From positions 1 through 30,398 of the forward strand of contig CAZSZJ010000015.1 of the NCBI GenBank assembly GCA_964610985.1: a stretch of DNA of 30,398 nt. Direction: 5' to 3'. The notes under the pieces were generated by a model. That model was not told where the DNA came from and did not search any database. It worked only from the letters and a program-made list of their open reading frames with translations. Shown here one piece after another: positions 7,886 to 15,220 of this stretch. How positions within the stretch are numbered: the first letter of the stretch is position 1; every line of letters begins with the position of its first letter. Source of the DNA: JARIHD01 sp964610985. Its GTDB lineage: Bacteria > Patescibacteriota > Saccharimonadia > Saccharimonadales > UBA4665. The translations under genes were made by a program, and so were the position numbers.

Positions 7886-8821
7886 CTAGATCCGCAGGCG
7901 CAAGCTCTCACCCAAGGGACTGGCGACGAGTTGCACGGCGTCCTCCAGAGAAAGTTCACCAATGAATCGATTGCCGAGATGGCCGCGCAACCGCCCTTCA
8001 AATGTTTTGAGATCGTTGGGAATTTCAGCGCCCAGTGCTAAGGCCGCCCCACACGCCTCCCCCGCAGGCAATTCACGTCCTAAACTGTCGGGATTATCGC
8101 CGCGGTAATCGCATCCCAAACTGGGTGCAGAAAATGCGCCGTCAAAACCAAAGCACCGCGTTTGCGGTTCCATGACTGTAGGGTGCGCAAAGTTGGAATG
8201 AAGTGACTGCCAATAATTAAAGTGCCGGCCTCCGATCTGTACTGCCCGGCCCAAGGCCAATCGGCTTGCAATCCTTCTGCGTCCGCCCTCAAGACTATTG
8301 CCTCGAGTGAGCGAAAGGTGAATAGCGTCCTTTTCTGCTTCTGGATCGTGCCTGTTGGGGTCATACGTCTTTTGTATATTTCGAATCTCTACAAAGGCAG
8401 CATCGTCAAAAAGCCTGACCTGTTCCAGTACGTCCTCTGGGTCGGCAAGTGCGGGCAGGTTAAGCTTAAGTATCTGACCCAGAATATGATTCATCGCACC
8501 ACACTCGCCACGCCTGTCGGATACGTAACTGAGATTCCGGTCTCCGGCAGATAGGACAAGTTCCGTCCTATCTTCGCGGTTGTCGGCCCGTATAGCATGG
8601 TCTATCGCCAAACTGGTTTTCGGCGTCGTAAAGTCTTCTGGCAAGTCCAGGTTCGTAGTATCGCAACTAAACCTGAAACGAAATCCGAAACTGCGGTACC
8701 AAAACGATTCACCATCCGGGTTATACGTCGGCTCGGCAAGATCAAACAAACGCTCAAACGCATACTGTTGCTGGGGGCTAAAAACGATGCCACGCTGGTT
8801 TTCTTGCTGGGTCAATTCCAC
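7886..8821 (-). CDS. hypothetical protein, 311 aa (GTG start)
   Basis: A 311-aa protein with no signal peptide or membrane segment. The start is GTG at 8819-8821; the next in-frame Met is more than 100 residues inside. The sequence contains the segments FWYRSFGFRFRFSCDTTN, ELVLSAGDRNLSYVSDRRG and GGRHFNYWQSLHSNFAHP, rich in aromatic and charged residues, suggesting a folded enzyme- or ligand-binding-like domain, but I recognise no family. It lies 73 nt downstream of ino1 on the same strand. A minus-strand TATAAT at 8846-8851 lies within that gap, so it may be transcribed on its own. Function unknown. Confidence 0.65.
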   Translation of the reverse strand: MELTQQENQRGIVFSPQQQYAFERLFDLAEPTYNPDGESFWYRSFGFRFRFSCDTTNLDLPEDFTTPKTSLAIDHAIRADNREDRTELVLSAGDRNLSYVSDRRGECGAMNHILGQILKLNLPALADPEDVLEQVRLFDDAAFVEIRNIQKTYDPNRHDPEAEKDAIHLSLTRGNSLEGGRRRIASRLALGRAVQIGGRHFNYWQSLHSNFAHPTVMEPQTRCFGFDGAFSAPSLGCDYRGDNPDSLGRELPAGEACGAALALGAEIPNDLKTFEGRLRGHLGNRFIGELSLEDAVQLVASPLGESLRLRI

Positions 8822-8894
8822 TAACCTACTTTTATCGTATGGTCAATTATATGACAAAGTAGCGATTTTACCGCATCGGATCTGTCAATGATAA

Positions 8895-10037
8895 CTACAC
8901 GAGCGCCGGACGATGTTCGACTTTGCGTGCCGACTTGGCGGCAGCTTGACCGTATTTGATGATGAATTTCTCGACCATGTCGCGCGCGGTACGGTCTTCG
9001 ATTTGTTTTGGTGGATGTTTTTGAAAATAGGCGGCGGGTTCGATAATCGCACCAGATAAATTATTGTCCAATGCCAATTTGAGGCAACGGATAGAGTCAA
9101 TAGCCACTCCGGCAGAGTTGGGCGAATCTTCTACGGACAGGCGCAGCTCCAGGTTCATCGGCACATCACCAAAATGTTTGCTTTCAATGCGGAGAAAACA
9201 AATCTTGTTGTCTTTTTGCCAAGGCACGTAATCAGACGGGCCAACATGGATGTCGTCATCGGCGATCTGCTGCCCCCGCGCGTCTATTTGCGACCGCACA
9301 GCCTCTGTTTTGGAAATCTTTTTACTGACCAGGCGTTCTCTTTCGAGCATGTTCAGAAAGTCGGTGTTGCCGCCGGTATTCAGCTGGTAGGTGCGCTCGA
9401 TTTTCATACCGCGGTCCAGGAACAGGTTAACGAGAGTTCGGTGGGTGATGGTCGCGCCGACTTGGGCTTTGATGTCATCACCGATAACGGGCAGGCCAGC
9501 TTTTTGGAACTTGGCCGCCCACACGGGATTGGATGCGATAAATACAGGAATACAGTTAACAAATCCACAGCCAGCGTCTATGGCTGCTTGTGCATAAAAC
9601 TCGGTGGCTTTTTGCGATCCGACAGGGAGATAGTTGATAATGGCATCGACCTTGGCGTCTTTGAGCACTCTTACTACATCGACGGCTTTTTGCTTTTCGT
9701 CGACGGGCACGAGTTCGGCGGTATACTTGTTCATACCATCCATTGTTGGGCCGCGGGACACGGTAACGCCCAACTTTGGCACTTGGGCAAAGATAGCGGT
9801 GTTGTTGGGTTCGGCATAAATGGCCTCGGCCACGTCTTTGCCGACCTTGTTGGTGTTTACGTCAAAAGCCGCTACTACTTCGATGTCGTTTATATGATAG
9901 CCACCAAAGTTAACGTGCATCACACCGGGCACGAACTCGTCGTGGCGAGCATCTTTATAATAATGAATACCCTGGATGAGCGATGATGCGCAGTTGCCCA
10001 CGCCAATAATAGCCACTCGGATCTTTTTACGCACCAT
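8895..10037 (-). CDS. ino1: inositol-3-phosphate synthase
   Basis: A 380-aa myo-inositol-1(3)-phosphate synthase, which converts D-glucose 6-phosphate to 1D-myo-inositol 3-phosphate using enzyme-bound NAD, the committed step to inositol. Seen: the N-terminal Rossmann glycine motif GVGNCASSLIQG (about residues 12-23), a strongly family-typical VNCIPVFIASNPVWAAKF, the GDDIKAQVGATITHR segment, LNTGGNTDFLNM, and VPMNLELRLSVEDSPNSAG. The length fits the shorter prokaryotic/actinobacterial form. A true Shine-Dalgarno (GGAGG, 10047-10051) lies 9 nt before the ATG and a minus-strand TATAAT at 10088-10093 gives a leader of about 45 nt, unlike the leaderless genes around it. It is divergent from a LysR gene. 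Family assignment is secure; whether inositol feeds lipids, thiols or compatible solutes here is not shown. Confidence 0.93.
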   Translation of the reverse strand: MVRKKIRVAIIGVGNCASSLIQGIHYYKDARHDEFVPGVMHVNFGGYHINDIEVVAAFDVNTNKVGKDVAEAIYAEPNNTAIFAQVPKLGVTVSRGPTMDGMNKYTAELVPVDEKQKAVDVVRVLKDAKVDAIINYLPVGSQKATEFYAQAAIDAGCGFVNCIPVFIASNPVWAAKFQKAGLPVIGDDIKAQVGATITHRTLVNLFLDRGMKIERTYQLNTGGNTDFLNMLERERLVSKKISKTEAVRSQIDARGQQIADDDIHVGPSDYVPWQKDNKICFLRIESKHFGDVPMNLELRLSVEDSPNSAGVAIDSIRCLKLALDNNLSGAIIEPAAYFQKHPPKQIEDRTARDMVEKFIIKYGQAAAKSARKVEHRPALV

Positions 10038-10087
10038 AAAACAGTTCCTCCACTAATGCTTGCTACGGGTTAATGGTAGCGAGCGAA

Positions 10088-10093
10088 ATTATA
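10088..10093 (-). promoter_or_regulatory. -10 box for ino1
   Basis: Read on the minus strand, TATAAT lies about 50 nt before the ino1 ATG, followed by GGAGG at 10047-10051. No clear -35 was found. It is in the shared intergenic space with the divergent LysR gene. Confidence 0.45.
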
Positions 10094-10112
10094 AATAACA
10101 AATATGAATATC

Positions 10113-10127
10113 TTATAGTGGTATAAT
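10113..10127 (+). promoter_or_regulatory. extended -10 promoter of LysR gene with overlapping inverted repeat
   Basis: TGgTATAAT (10119-10127) ends 8 nt before the LysR ATG, again a leaderless geometry. The short inverted repeat TTATA-GTGG-TATAA (10113-10126) overlaps it and could be part of an autoregulatory site, though such AT-rich repeats also arise by chance. Confidence 0.5.
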
Positions 10128-10135
10128 ATTTATTT

Positions 10136-11041
10136 ATGGAGGAGCGCCTCGTCAAACTTGCAAAGATCGTAGATGCAGGAAGCTTTACGCGCGCCGCGCG
10201 CCTCATGCATATTTCACAGCCCGCCCTGACCGCGGCCGTCCAAAAACTGGAACGGGAACTTGGAGCCGATCTGTTGGTGCGCGGCCGTCACGCCTTATCG
10301 CTCACAGCAGCCGGAAAAGTCGCGTACGACACGGGCAAAACACTGCTGGCCGAAACGCAAAACCTGCAGCTGCATATCAGCGAAGCCGCCAAACAAAAAA
10401 CCGCTATCAACCTCGGGCTTATAGACAGCATCGGCGAACTACTGTTTTCGAGCAGTCAGTATTTGCAAGCGCTAGAAGAACATGCGCGCCTGTCGCTGAC
10501 GATCGACAATTCCGGCCGTTTGGTACACCAGGTAGAGCGCGATGAACTAGACGTAGCGTTCATTGCTGCTTTTGATCGACTACCGTCTACGCTACACGCC
10601 GAGGTCATTGCGCCCGAACCACTGGTCTTTGTAACGCATCCGGATGTTGCGATGGGGGTGCAGAATTCTATGAAACAGCAGGGACTAGTGCCGACTTTTT
10701 TGAACTACAACCAAGGTTCACGCACCGCCGAATACATTGCGCGCCATTTTGCCAACCAAAGCATCATACTTGAAACCACCTTTCACTCCACCAGTCCGGA
10801 GATTATGTTGCAACTGGTTTTGGCAAAACGCGGGAGCGCGGTGCTGCCATATCAACTCGTGCGCACGCACCTCAAAGATAGCCGGCTGCAAACCATACAC
10901 ATTGGCAAAAGTCCGCTCGTGCTGCGCCCGATCGTGCGTGTCCACCGCAAAGGCCGCGCCCTGTCTGCACAGATCGAACGTTCATCCCACCATATCCGCG
11001 AACAATTACACGACCTGTACCTGGCGGCCCAGCAAATATAA
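10136..11041 (+). CDS. LysR-type transcriptional regulator
   Basis: A 301-aa LTTR. The N-terminal winged helix-turn-helix is clear: LVKLAKIVDAGSFTRAARLMH, then ISQPALTAAVQKLERELGADLLVRGRHALSLTAAG (about residues 5-62). A linker helix follows, then an effector-binding domain with the family pattern INLGLIDSIGELL, a middle strand PLVFVTHPDVAM and a C-terminal SPEIMLQLVLAKRGSAVLPYQLV. LTTRs are usually tetrameric, bind small metabolites and often control the divergent gene, which here is ino1, while repressing themselves. Control of ino1 is an inference from arrangement only. The start is supported by a -10 box ending 8 nt upstream. Confidence 0.9.
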   Translation: MEERLVKLAKIVDAGSFTRAARLMHISQPALTAAVQKLERELGADLLVRGRHALSLTAAGKVAYDTGKTLLAETQNLQLHISEAAKQKTAINLGLIDSIGELLFSSSQYLQALEEHARLSLTIDNSGRLVHQVERDELDVAFIAAFDRLPSTLHAEVIAPEPLVFVTHPDVAMGVQNSMKQQGLVPTFLNYNQGSRTAEYIARHFANQSIILETTFHSTSPEIMLQLVLAKRGSAVLPYQLVRTHLKDSRLQTIHIGKSPLVLRPIVRVHRKGRALSAQIERSSHHIREQLHDLYLAAQQI

Positions 11042-11050
11042 AGCTCCACA

Positions 11051-11059
11051 TGTTATACT
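11051..11059 (+). promoter_or_regulatory. extended -10 promoter, leaderless start for 11067 protease gene
   Basis: TGtTATACT ends 7 nt before the ATG at 11067. This supports 11067 over earlier in-frame ATG codons, which lie inside the LysR gene. Confidence 0.6.
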
Positions 11060-11066
11060 ACTAGCG

Positions 11067-12470
11067 ATGAAACAGCACAAAAAACACCGGCGATTTTCGC
11101 CGCGTGCGCGCAGAATCACTCTGGTGACTGCCCTCGTATTGGTGGGGCTTTTTGCGGTCTTAAATGGCGTTCTGTGGCTCATGTACCGCGACCGTACTTA
11201 CGCCGGGACGCGCGTGATGGGACAAGCCATCGGCAGCGTAGCCTATGCTGATCTCGGCAAAAAGATCGATGCCCTCCAGCTCATTCCCGAAAAAGTCACT
11301 TATGCATATGACGGCAAATTTATTGAACTGCCAGCCGCAGAAGTAGGTGTGCGTAAAGACACGTCGCGCACCACCACGAGTTCTAAGGCCCAAAAGTTTT
11401 GGCTGCCCATTGTGAACTTGTTTAAGAAGCCAGTTTTGCAAGCACCGGTTGCCATCGACGATAAAAAACTAGCCGAAGCCAGCCAAAAAATCGCCCCGAC
11501 GCTGGGCAAAGAACCGGTCAGTGCCCACCTAGTTTTGGAAGGCGTGAATGTCAGTATTCAAAAAGAAGTGTACGGGTATGGTGTAGACAATAACTCACTC
11601 CGGCCAGCTCTTTTGTCTGCCCTCGACCAGGGCAGGTCGAAGGCCCGGGTCAAGGTCACATCATCGCGGCCGCAGGTCCTGGCGAGCATGCTCGAAGACA
11701 AGAAAACCGAGCTGGAAGAGCAGATCAAAACTCCCATTACCCTTAGTTTTGGTAGCAAAACCAAACAGGCCAGCGCCGCAGATGTTGCCAGTTGGATGGT
11801 GCAATCAGGCGAGATATATGTGCCGTCGCCCGAAAAAATCCAAGCCTATGTAGTGGCAGCGGGCAAAGAATTCGGCATTCGCGTCAAAGACGTGCAGGCT
11901 ACGGCCGTCAAAGCAGAGCAGGCCGTCAAAAACCGCCAAGCACTTACGGAAACGCTCACACAGCAAGTCTCGCTCAAAACGTTCAGTTACTGTACGGCCG
12001 TACGCGGCGTCGATGCGTCGCATTTGGCCAGTCTCAAACCGCGGTTGCAGGCAACATATAGCAACCCGCGCGGCTGGTCACTCGACGGCCTGGTAGAATT
12101 CCGCGAAGTCAGCAGCGGCTGTGATTTTACCGTATGGCTAACAGCGGCTGGGCAAATGCCGAGCTTCGGTGCAATCTGCGATTCATTGTGGAGCTGTCGT
12201 GTCGGACCAAACGTCGTCATTAACTTTGACCGCTGGCAAAATGCCAGCGAAGCCTGGAACGCCCGTGGCGGTAGCCTGGAAGATTACCGCCACATGGTCA
12301 TCAACCACGAAACCGGCCACTGGCTGGGCTTTGGCCATTCCCAATGTCCCGGCCCCGGCCAGGCCGCACCCGTCATGCAGCAGCAATCCATCGACCTGCA
12401 AGGCTGCACATTCAACCCTTGGCCAACAAGTGGCGAACTAAACACGCTCAAACGCGACCTCGGCATATAA
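11067..12470 (+). CDS. membrane-anchored zinc metalloprotease, DUF3152 (metzincin-like) with PG_binding_4-like region
   Basis: A 467-aa protein. A basic N-terminus (KQHKKHRRFSPRARR) precedes one transmembrane helix (about residues 17-40), so the rest is outside the membrane. Residues about 45-230 contain AGTRVMGQAIGSVAYADLGKK and ITLSFGSKTKQASAADVASW, which resemble the PG_binding_4 repeats of VanW and L,D-transpeptidase-associated proteins. The C-terminal part is a DUF3152-type domain with a complete metzincin zinc motif HETGHWLGFGH (His414, Glu415, His418, His424) and a candidate Met-turn at Met437 (PVMQQQ). Several Cys pairs (YCTA, GCDF, ICDSLWSC, QCPG, GCTF) suggest disulfides. The frame runs back into the LysR gene, but the -10 box and lack of overlap favour 11067. 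Likely role: a surface protease acting in or near the cell wall; its substrate is unknown. Confidence 0.85.
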   Translation: MKQHKKHRRFSPRARRITLVTALVLVGLFAVLNGVLWLMYRDRTYAGTRVMGQAIGSVAYADLGKKIDALQLIPEKVTYAYDGKFIELPAAEVGVRKDTSRTTTSSKAQKFWLPIVNLFKKPVLQAPVAIDDKKLAEASQKIAPTLGKEPVSAHLVLEGVNVSIQKEVYGYGVDNNSLRPALLSALDQGRSKARVKVTSSRPQVLASMLEDKKTELEEQIKTPITLSFGSKTKQASAADVASWMVQSGEIYVPSPEKIQAYVVAAGKEFGIRVKDVQATAVKAEQAVKNRQALTETLTQQVSLKTFSYCTAVRGVDASHLASLKPRLQATYSNPRGWSLDGLVEFREVSSGCDFTVWLTAAGQMPSFGAICDSLWSCRVGPNVVINFDRWQNASEAWNARGGSLEDYRHMVINHETGHWLGFGHSQCPGPGQAAPVMQQQSIDLQGCTFNPWPTSGELNTLKRDLGI

Positions 12471-12493
12471 TTTCCTACACATCTATCCGGCAG

Positions 12494-12499
12494 TATAAT
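12494..12499 (+). promoter_or_regulatory. -10 box TATAAT, leaderless start for 12508 gene
   Basis: A perfect TATAAT ends 8 nt before the ATG at 12508. The intervening bases include AAAGG, too close to the ATG for a standard Shine-Dalgarno. Confidence 0.55.
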
Positions 12500-12507
12500 C
12501 TAAAGGT

Positions 12508-12819
12508 ATGTACAAAATTCAAAGCGACAAGTACCGAAAAGCAAGAGGCGGCTCAACCCGCATCCTTGAAGTATTCTGTGCAGGCTGCGGCAAACATCTG
12601 GCCTATTACCAAAAAGATGGGCCTGGGTTACTCAAAAGAATGTACGTTGACCGCTTTATTGATAAGGAACCTGTAGGAAATGAGCTTGTCTGCAATGATT
12701 GTGCCCGGGTTTTGGGTAATCTTATCAACTATAAAAAAGAAAACAGACCAGCCTACAGACTTTTTGTCGGAGCCGTTACAAAGAAGATCGTCAGAAAAGA
12801 CTCACTAGACTTCAATTAA
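12508..12819 (+). CDS. small zinc-ribbon-like protein
   Basis: A 103-aa protein with two CxxC knuckles, Cys24-x-x-Cys27 (FCAGCGK) and Cys62-x-x-Cys65 (VCNDCAR), separated by about 34 residues. This is the arrangement of a treble-clef or zinc-ribbon fold that binds one zinc ion. The rest is basic, especially the N-terminus (YRKARGG) and C-terminus (AVTKKIVRKD), so binding to nucleic acid or to the ribosome is plausible but not shown. It is a single leaderless gene between the protease and the Ldh_2 operon. No named family is recognised. Confidence 0.75.
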   Translation: MYKIQSDKYRKARGGSTRILEVFCAGCGKHLAYYQKDGPGLLKRMYVDRFIDKEPVGNELVCNDCARVLGNLINYKKENRPAYRLFVGAVTKKIVRKDSLDFN

Positions 12820-12854
12820 CGACAGCACCGCATGATAAAGACCCTTAAATGCGC

Positions 12855-12860
12855 TATCAT
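12855..12860 (+). promoter_or_regulatory. -10 box TATCAT at head of the Ldh_2 operon
   Basis: TATCAT ends 6 nt before the ATG at 12867. No clear -35 is visible. It would serve the six-gene unit that runs to 16515. Confidence 0.5.
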
Positions 12861-12866
12861 TAAGCG

Positions 12867-13862
12867 ATGAAGATATCCATTTCTGACCTCAATCAAAAAG
12901 TAACCGAGTGTTTTGCAATCACCGGACTCAACGAAAAAGACGCCCAAACCATGGCAAACTTGGTGGTCGAGCAGGAACTATTGGGCAATCAATTCAGCGC
13001 CGTAGGCGAACTAAACGGCAAGCATCAGCGTCTCCTCCAAAATATAGGATCGGCCGCCGAAGAGATTGCCGCAGAAAAACCAGCCATGAAGCTCATTAAA
13101 GGCAATGGCCGCCTTGCACCGCTCGTTACCGCCGACCACCTTCAGGGAGCGATTTCCAAAGCAAAACAGCAGGGCATATACGCGCTCGGCATTTATGACA
13201 GCACTTATAACGACTTCTTTGAGGTTTTTTGTCGCCAGATCGCAGCGAGCGACTGCATCGGCATCATCGTCGAAAATGGCGGTCCGCAGGGCGTTGTACC
13301 TTTTGGCGGACGCAAAGATGTAACGGGCACAAATCCTTTGGCGTATGGCATTCCGACCAACAAATATCCCATCATCTTTGACGCCGCAACCGCAGTGCAC
13401 GCCTACGGCCGCATTCGTCAAGCCAAAGAACACGGCGAACAATTGCCCGAAAACGCCTACGTCGATAAAGACGGCAATATAACGACCGACCCAGATGTTG
13501 CGCACGCCGTCCTACCGTTCGGCGGTTTTAAGGGTTACGCCATCAATCTGTTGGTAGAAATCTTGACCACCAGTTTGGTGAGAAGCAAGGGCGGCCTCGA
13601 CCAGCCCACCGATTCGCAGCGTCACATTGGCACATTTATCATTGTCATCGATCCGGCCGCCTTTGGCGATATCGACGAATTCAAAGCATCTGCTACCACC
13701 CTGGCCGACGATATTTTGGCGGTGCCCGCCGTCGACGCCAGCAAGCCGGTTCGCATCCCCGGCTTCCGTGGGGCAGAGCGACGCGAAACGTTCATGCAGT
13801 CCGGTCAAATCGAAATAGCCGACGAAGACTGGCAAAAATTCACGAGAGGACAGGGGAAATAA
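12867..13862 (+). CDS. Ldh_2 family oxidoreductase (malate/L-lactate dehydrogenase superfamily)
   Basis: A 331-aa member of the Ldh_2 family (PF02615), NAD(P)-dependent dehydrogenases of 2-hydroxyacids and related imino acids. Family signatures seen: GPQGVVPFGGRKDVTGTNPLAYGIPT, PIIFDAATAVHAYGRIRQAKEHG, LPENAYVDKDGNITTDP and LPFGGFKGYAINLLVEIL. The N-terminal position where the family usually has Ser-His-Gly, with the His taken as catalytic, reads Ser44-Ala45-Val46 in FSAVGEL, so activity or specificity may differ. It is the first gene of a compact operon: the next ATG lies one base after its TAA. Name of the substrate (malate, lactate or other) cannot be given from sequence. Confidence 0.85.
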   Translation: MKISISDLNQKVTECFAITGLNEKDAQTMANLVVEQELLGNQFSAVGELNGKHQRLLQNIGSAAEEIAAEKPAMKLIKGNGRLAPLVTADHLQGAISKAKQQGIYALGIYDSTYNDFFEVFCRQIAASDCIGIIVENGGPQGVVPFGGRKDVTGTNPLAYGIPTNKYPIIFDAATAVHAYGRIRQAKEHGEQLPENAYVDKDGNITTDPDVAHAVLPFGGFKGYAINLLVEILTTSLVRSKGGLDQPTDSQRHIGTFIIVIDPAAFGDIDEFKASATTLADDILAVPAVDASKPVRIPGFRGAERRETFMQSGQIEIADEDWQKFTRGQGK

Positions 13863-13863
13863 G

Positions 13864-14480
13864 ATGGAATCAATCCCTTGCAATATTGTCATTCTGCCCT
13901 CGGAGGAACTAGCTCAGAAGGCGATAAAAACCAGTGGGCAACTACGTTCACCGGAAACCCTGTTCACGCTGGAGAATAACACATATTTTCCTCATTGCTC
14001 GCTCTATATGACGCAATTAAAGGTAAAGGATCTGGAAAGGGTAGGCCAAATCCTGGCTACTGCTGCCGCATCGTTTGCAGCATTCAGTCTAGAAGCGACA
14101 CGATACCATCAGTCCCATGGCTTCATTGACGTCGAATACACTCGCACTTCGATGCTTGATGAGCTGCAAATGGCCGTCGTAGACGCCATTAATCCCATCC
14201 GTGACGGTATGCGCGAAAAGGACAAAGCTCGAATGGTCACTGCAACCGGTCTCGTCCGTGAAAATTTTGAAAATATGGCTATCCTAACATCGGCGAATTA
14301 TTCCGACCACATATGACAGTCACGCGTTTTAATAGCAATGAACCACGGAGCATTTTAGATCTGCCAGCGCCCCAGGAATTCAATGGCGCTTTTCCCAAAC
14401 TCGGGCTTTTCGAGATGGGCGATAACGGCACATGCATCCGAAAGATTGCCGAGTTCAGTCTAGGCCAGAAGGATTTATGA
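13864..14480 (+). CDS. 2H phosphoesterase (2'-5' RNA ligase-like), interrupted by a one-base frameshift
   Basis: As written, the frame from ATG 13864 stops at TGA 14314-14316 (150 aa). The homologous-looking remainder continues in the -1 frame from about 14274 to TGA 14478-14480: after ENFE the text becomes YGYPNIGELFRPHMTVTRF and ends in EFSLGQKDL. Adding one A to the AAAA run at 14270-14273 restores a 205-aa protein with both H-x-(S/T) motifs of the 2H superfamily, His44-Cys-Ser46 (FPHCSLYM) and His150-Met-Thr152. The family hydrolyses or forms 2',5' or cyclic phosphodiester bonds in RNA or nucleotides. A Shine-Dalgarno-like AGGACAGGGG precedes the ATG. The restored frame ends with ATGA, coupling it to the HAD relic. 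The frameshift may be a true mutation or an assembly error in a homopolymer. Confidence 0.75.
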
Positions 14481-14608
14481 TAAAAGCACTCATCTTCGAT
14501 TGTTTTGGCACTTGCGACATCGTAAAAACGTATGGAATGCAGTCGATTTGCTACCACGATCTTGTACAGTGCGTCACGGAGCTAGAAAAACTCGGGGTAG
14601 ACATATGA
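14477..14608 (+). pseudogene. HAD-superfamily hydrolase relic with in-frame internal deletion
   Basis: A 43-codon frame. The first twelve residues, MIKALIFDCFGT, are the classic HAD motif I with the nucleophilic Asp8. From about residue 15 the text jumps to YGMQSICYHDLVQCVTEL and EKLGV, which looks like the extreme C-terminus of a HAD protein (the usual '..LGM.. I.y.....l..eL..lG'). About 150 codons, including motifs II to IV, are absent, so it cannot fold as a phosphatase. Start and stop are both coupled by ATGA overlaps to the flanking genes (14477-14480 and 14605-14608), so the deletion was in frame and left translational coupling of the operon intact. Relic status is inferred from family layout. 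Confidence 0.65.
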
Positions 14609-15216
14609 GTCTCGAGCAGATATTACTAGATGCCAATCAACGTCGGTACGACGCAGCCGCCAGTCCGCTTAGGAGTCACGGCCCCGATCACCATTACCGC
14701 GTATACAAACTTGCTATCGCGCTGGCCGAAAGGCTAGGCGTCACATATGACGCAGAAGTCCTGACCGCTGCCGCTTTGTTGCATGACCTCGCTGCATACT
14801 ATCCCGAGCAAACCGGTGAAGATTATCATGACTTCGACCATAAAATCGCCGAAGAAGTGCTGCGCGAAATCGACTTTCCGGTGAATAAAATCCCTGCCGC
14901 CCTGGAAGTCATCGCCAATCACGGCTCCGATCCCAAATTCAAACAGGCCAAAGAATCCATCGAAACCACGCTACTGCGTGATGCCGACAAGCTCGACGTT
15001 TTTGGCCCGATTGGCATTGCCCGCATTCTGATGGTGCGCACACTCAAAGGCGATACGCTCCAGCAAATCGTCGACGATTTTTATACTCACGGCCACCTGG
15101 AACGCAAATGGCAGTCCATCACATACGATGAAACGCGCAAGCTCGCCGCACCCGATTATGAATATTCCCAAACATTCTTCAAAAACCTCGCGTCCAAACT
15201 AAAACCGACGATATAA
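14605..15216 (+). CDS. HD-domain phosphohydrolase
   Basis: A 203-aa HD-superfamily protein. Seen: HGPDHHYRVYKLAIALAER (first His of the metal site near residue 30), LLHDLAAY with the name-giving His60-Asp61, a following FDHKIAEEVL, and the late Asp in TTLLRDADKLDVFG (about residue 130). These are the H...HD...D metal ligands of metal-dependent phosphohydrolases acting on nucleotides or related compounds. The frame is open further upstream but the ATG at 14605 overlaps the previous stop as ATGA and is preceded by a GGGG-rich stretch, so it is the natural start. Substrate unknown. Gene neighbours (2H phosphoesterase, HAD relic) suggest a nucleotide or phosphate metabolism theme. Confidence 0.85.
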   Translation: MSLEQILLDANQRRYDAAASPLRSHGPDHHYRVYKLAIALAERLGVTYDAEVLTAAALLHDLAAYYPEQTGEDYHDFDHKIAEEVLREIDFPVNKIPAALEVIANHGSDPKFKQAKESIETTLLRDADKLDVFGPIGIARILMVRTLKGDTLQQIVDDFYTHGHLERKWQSITYDETRKLAAPDYEYSQTFFKNLASKLKPTI

Positions 15217-15220
15217 AGGT

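Noticed and set aside
9174..9986. A 270-codon open frame on the plus strand opposite ino1.
   Set aside because: It is fully antisense to a secure gene, has no promoter or Shine-Dalgarno and an amino-acid pattern typical of a shadow frame.
10737..11066. Longer protease gene beginning inside the LysR gene.
   Set aside because: The extension overlaps LysR by 305 nt, has no sensible signal sequence, and the promoter at 11051-11059 points to ATG 11067.
14255..14275. Programmed -1 frameshift in the 2H phosphoesterase gene, because A AAT TTT in frame fits the X XXY YYZ slippery pattern.
   Set aside because: A -1 slip at that heptamer puts TGA as the very next codon. The needed shift lies further on, in the AAAA run, and is better explained by one lost base.
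14314..14480. UGA recoded as Gly, as in Gracilibacteria and SR1.
   Set aside because: UGA ends several frames at natural C-termini (for example CyoA and CyoB), and reading through the 14314 TGA does not recover the 2H motif, which is in another frame.
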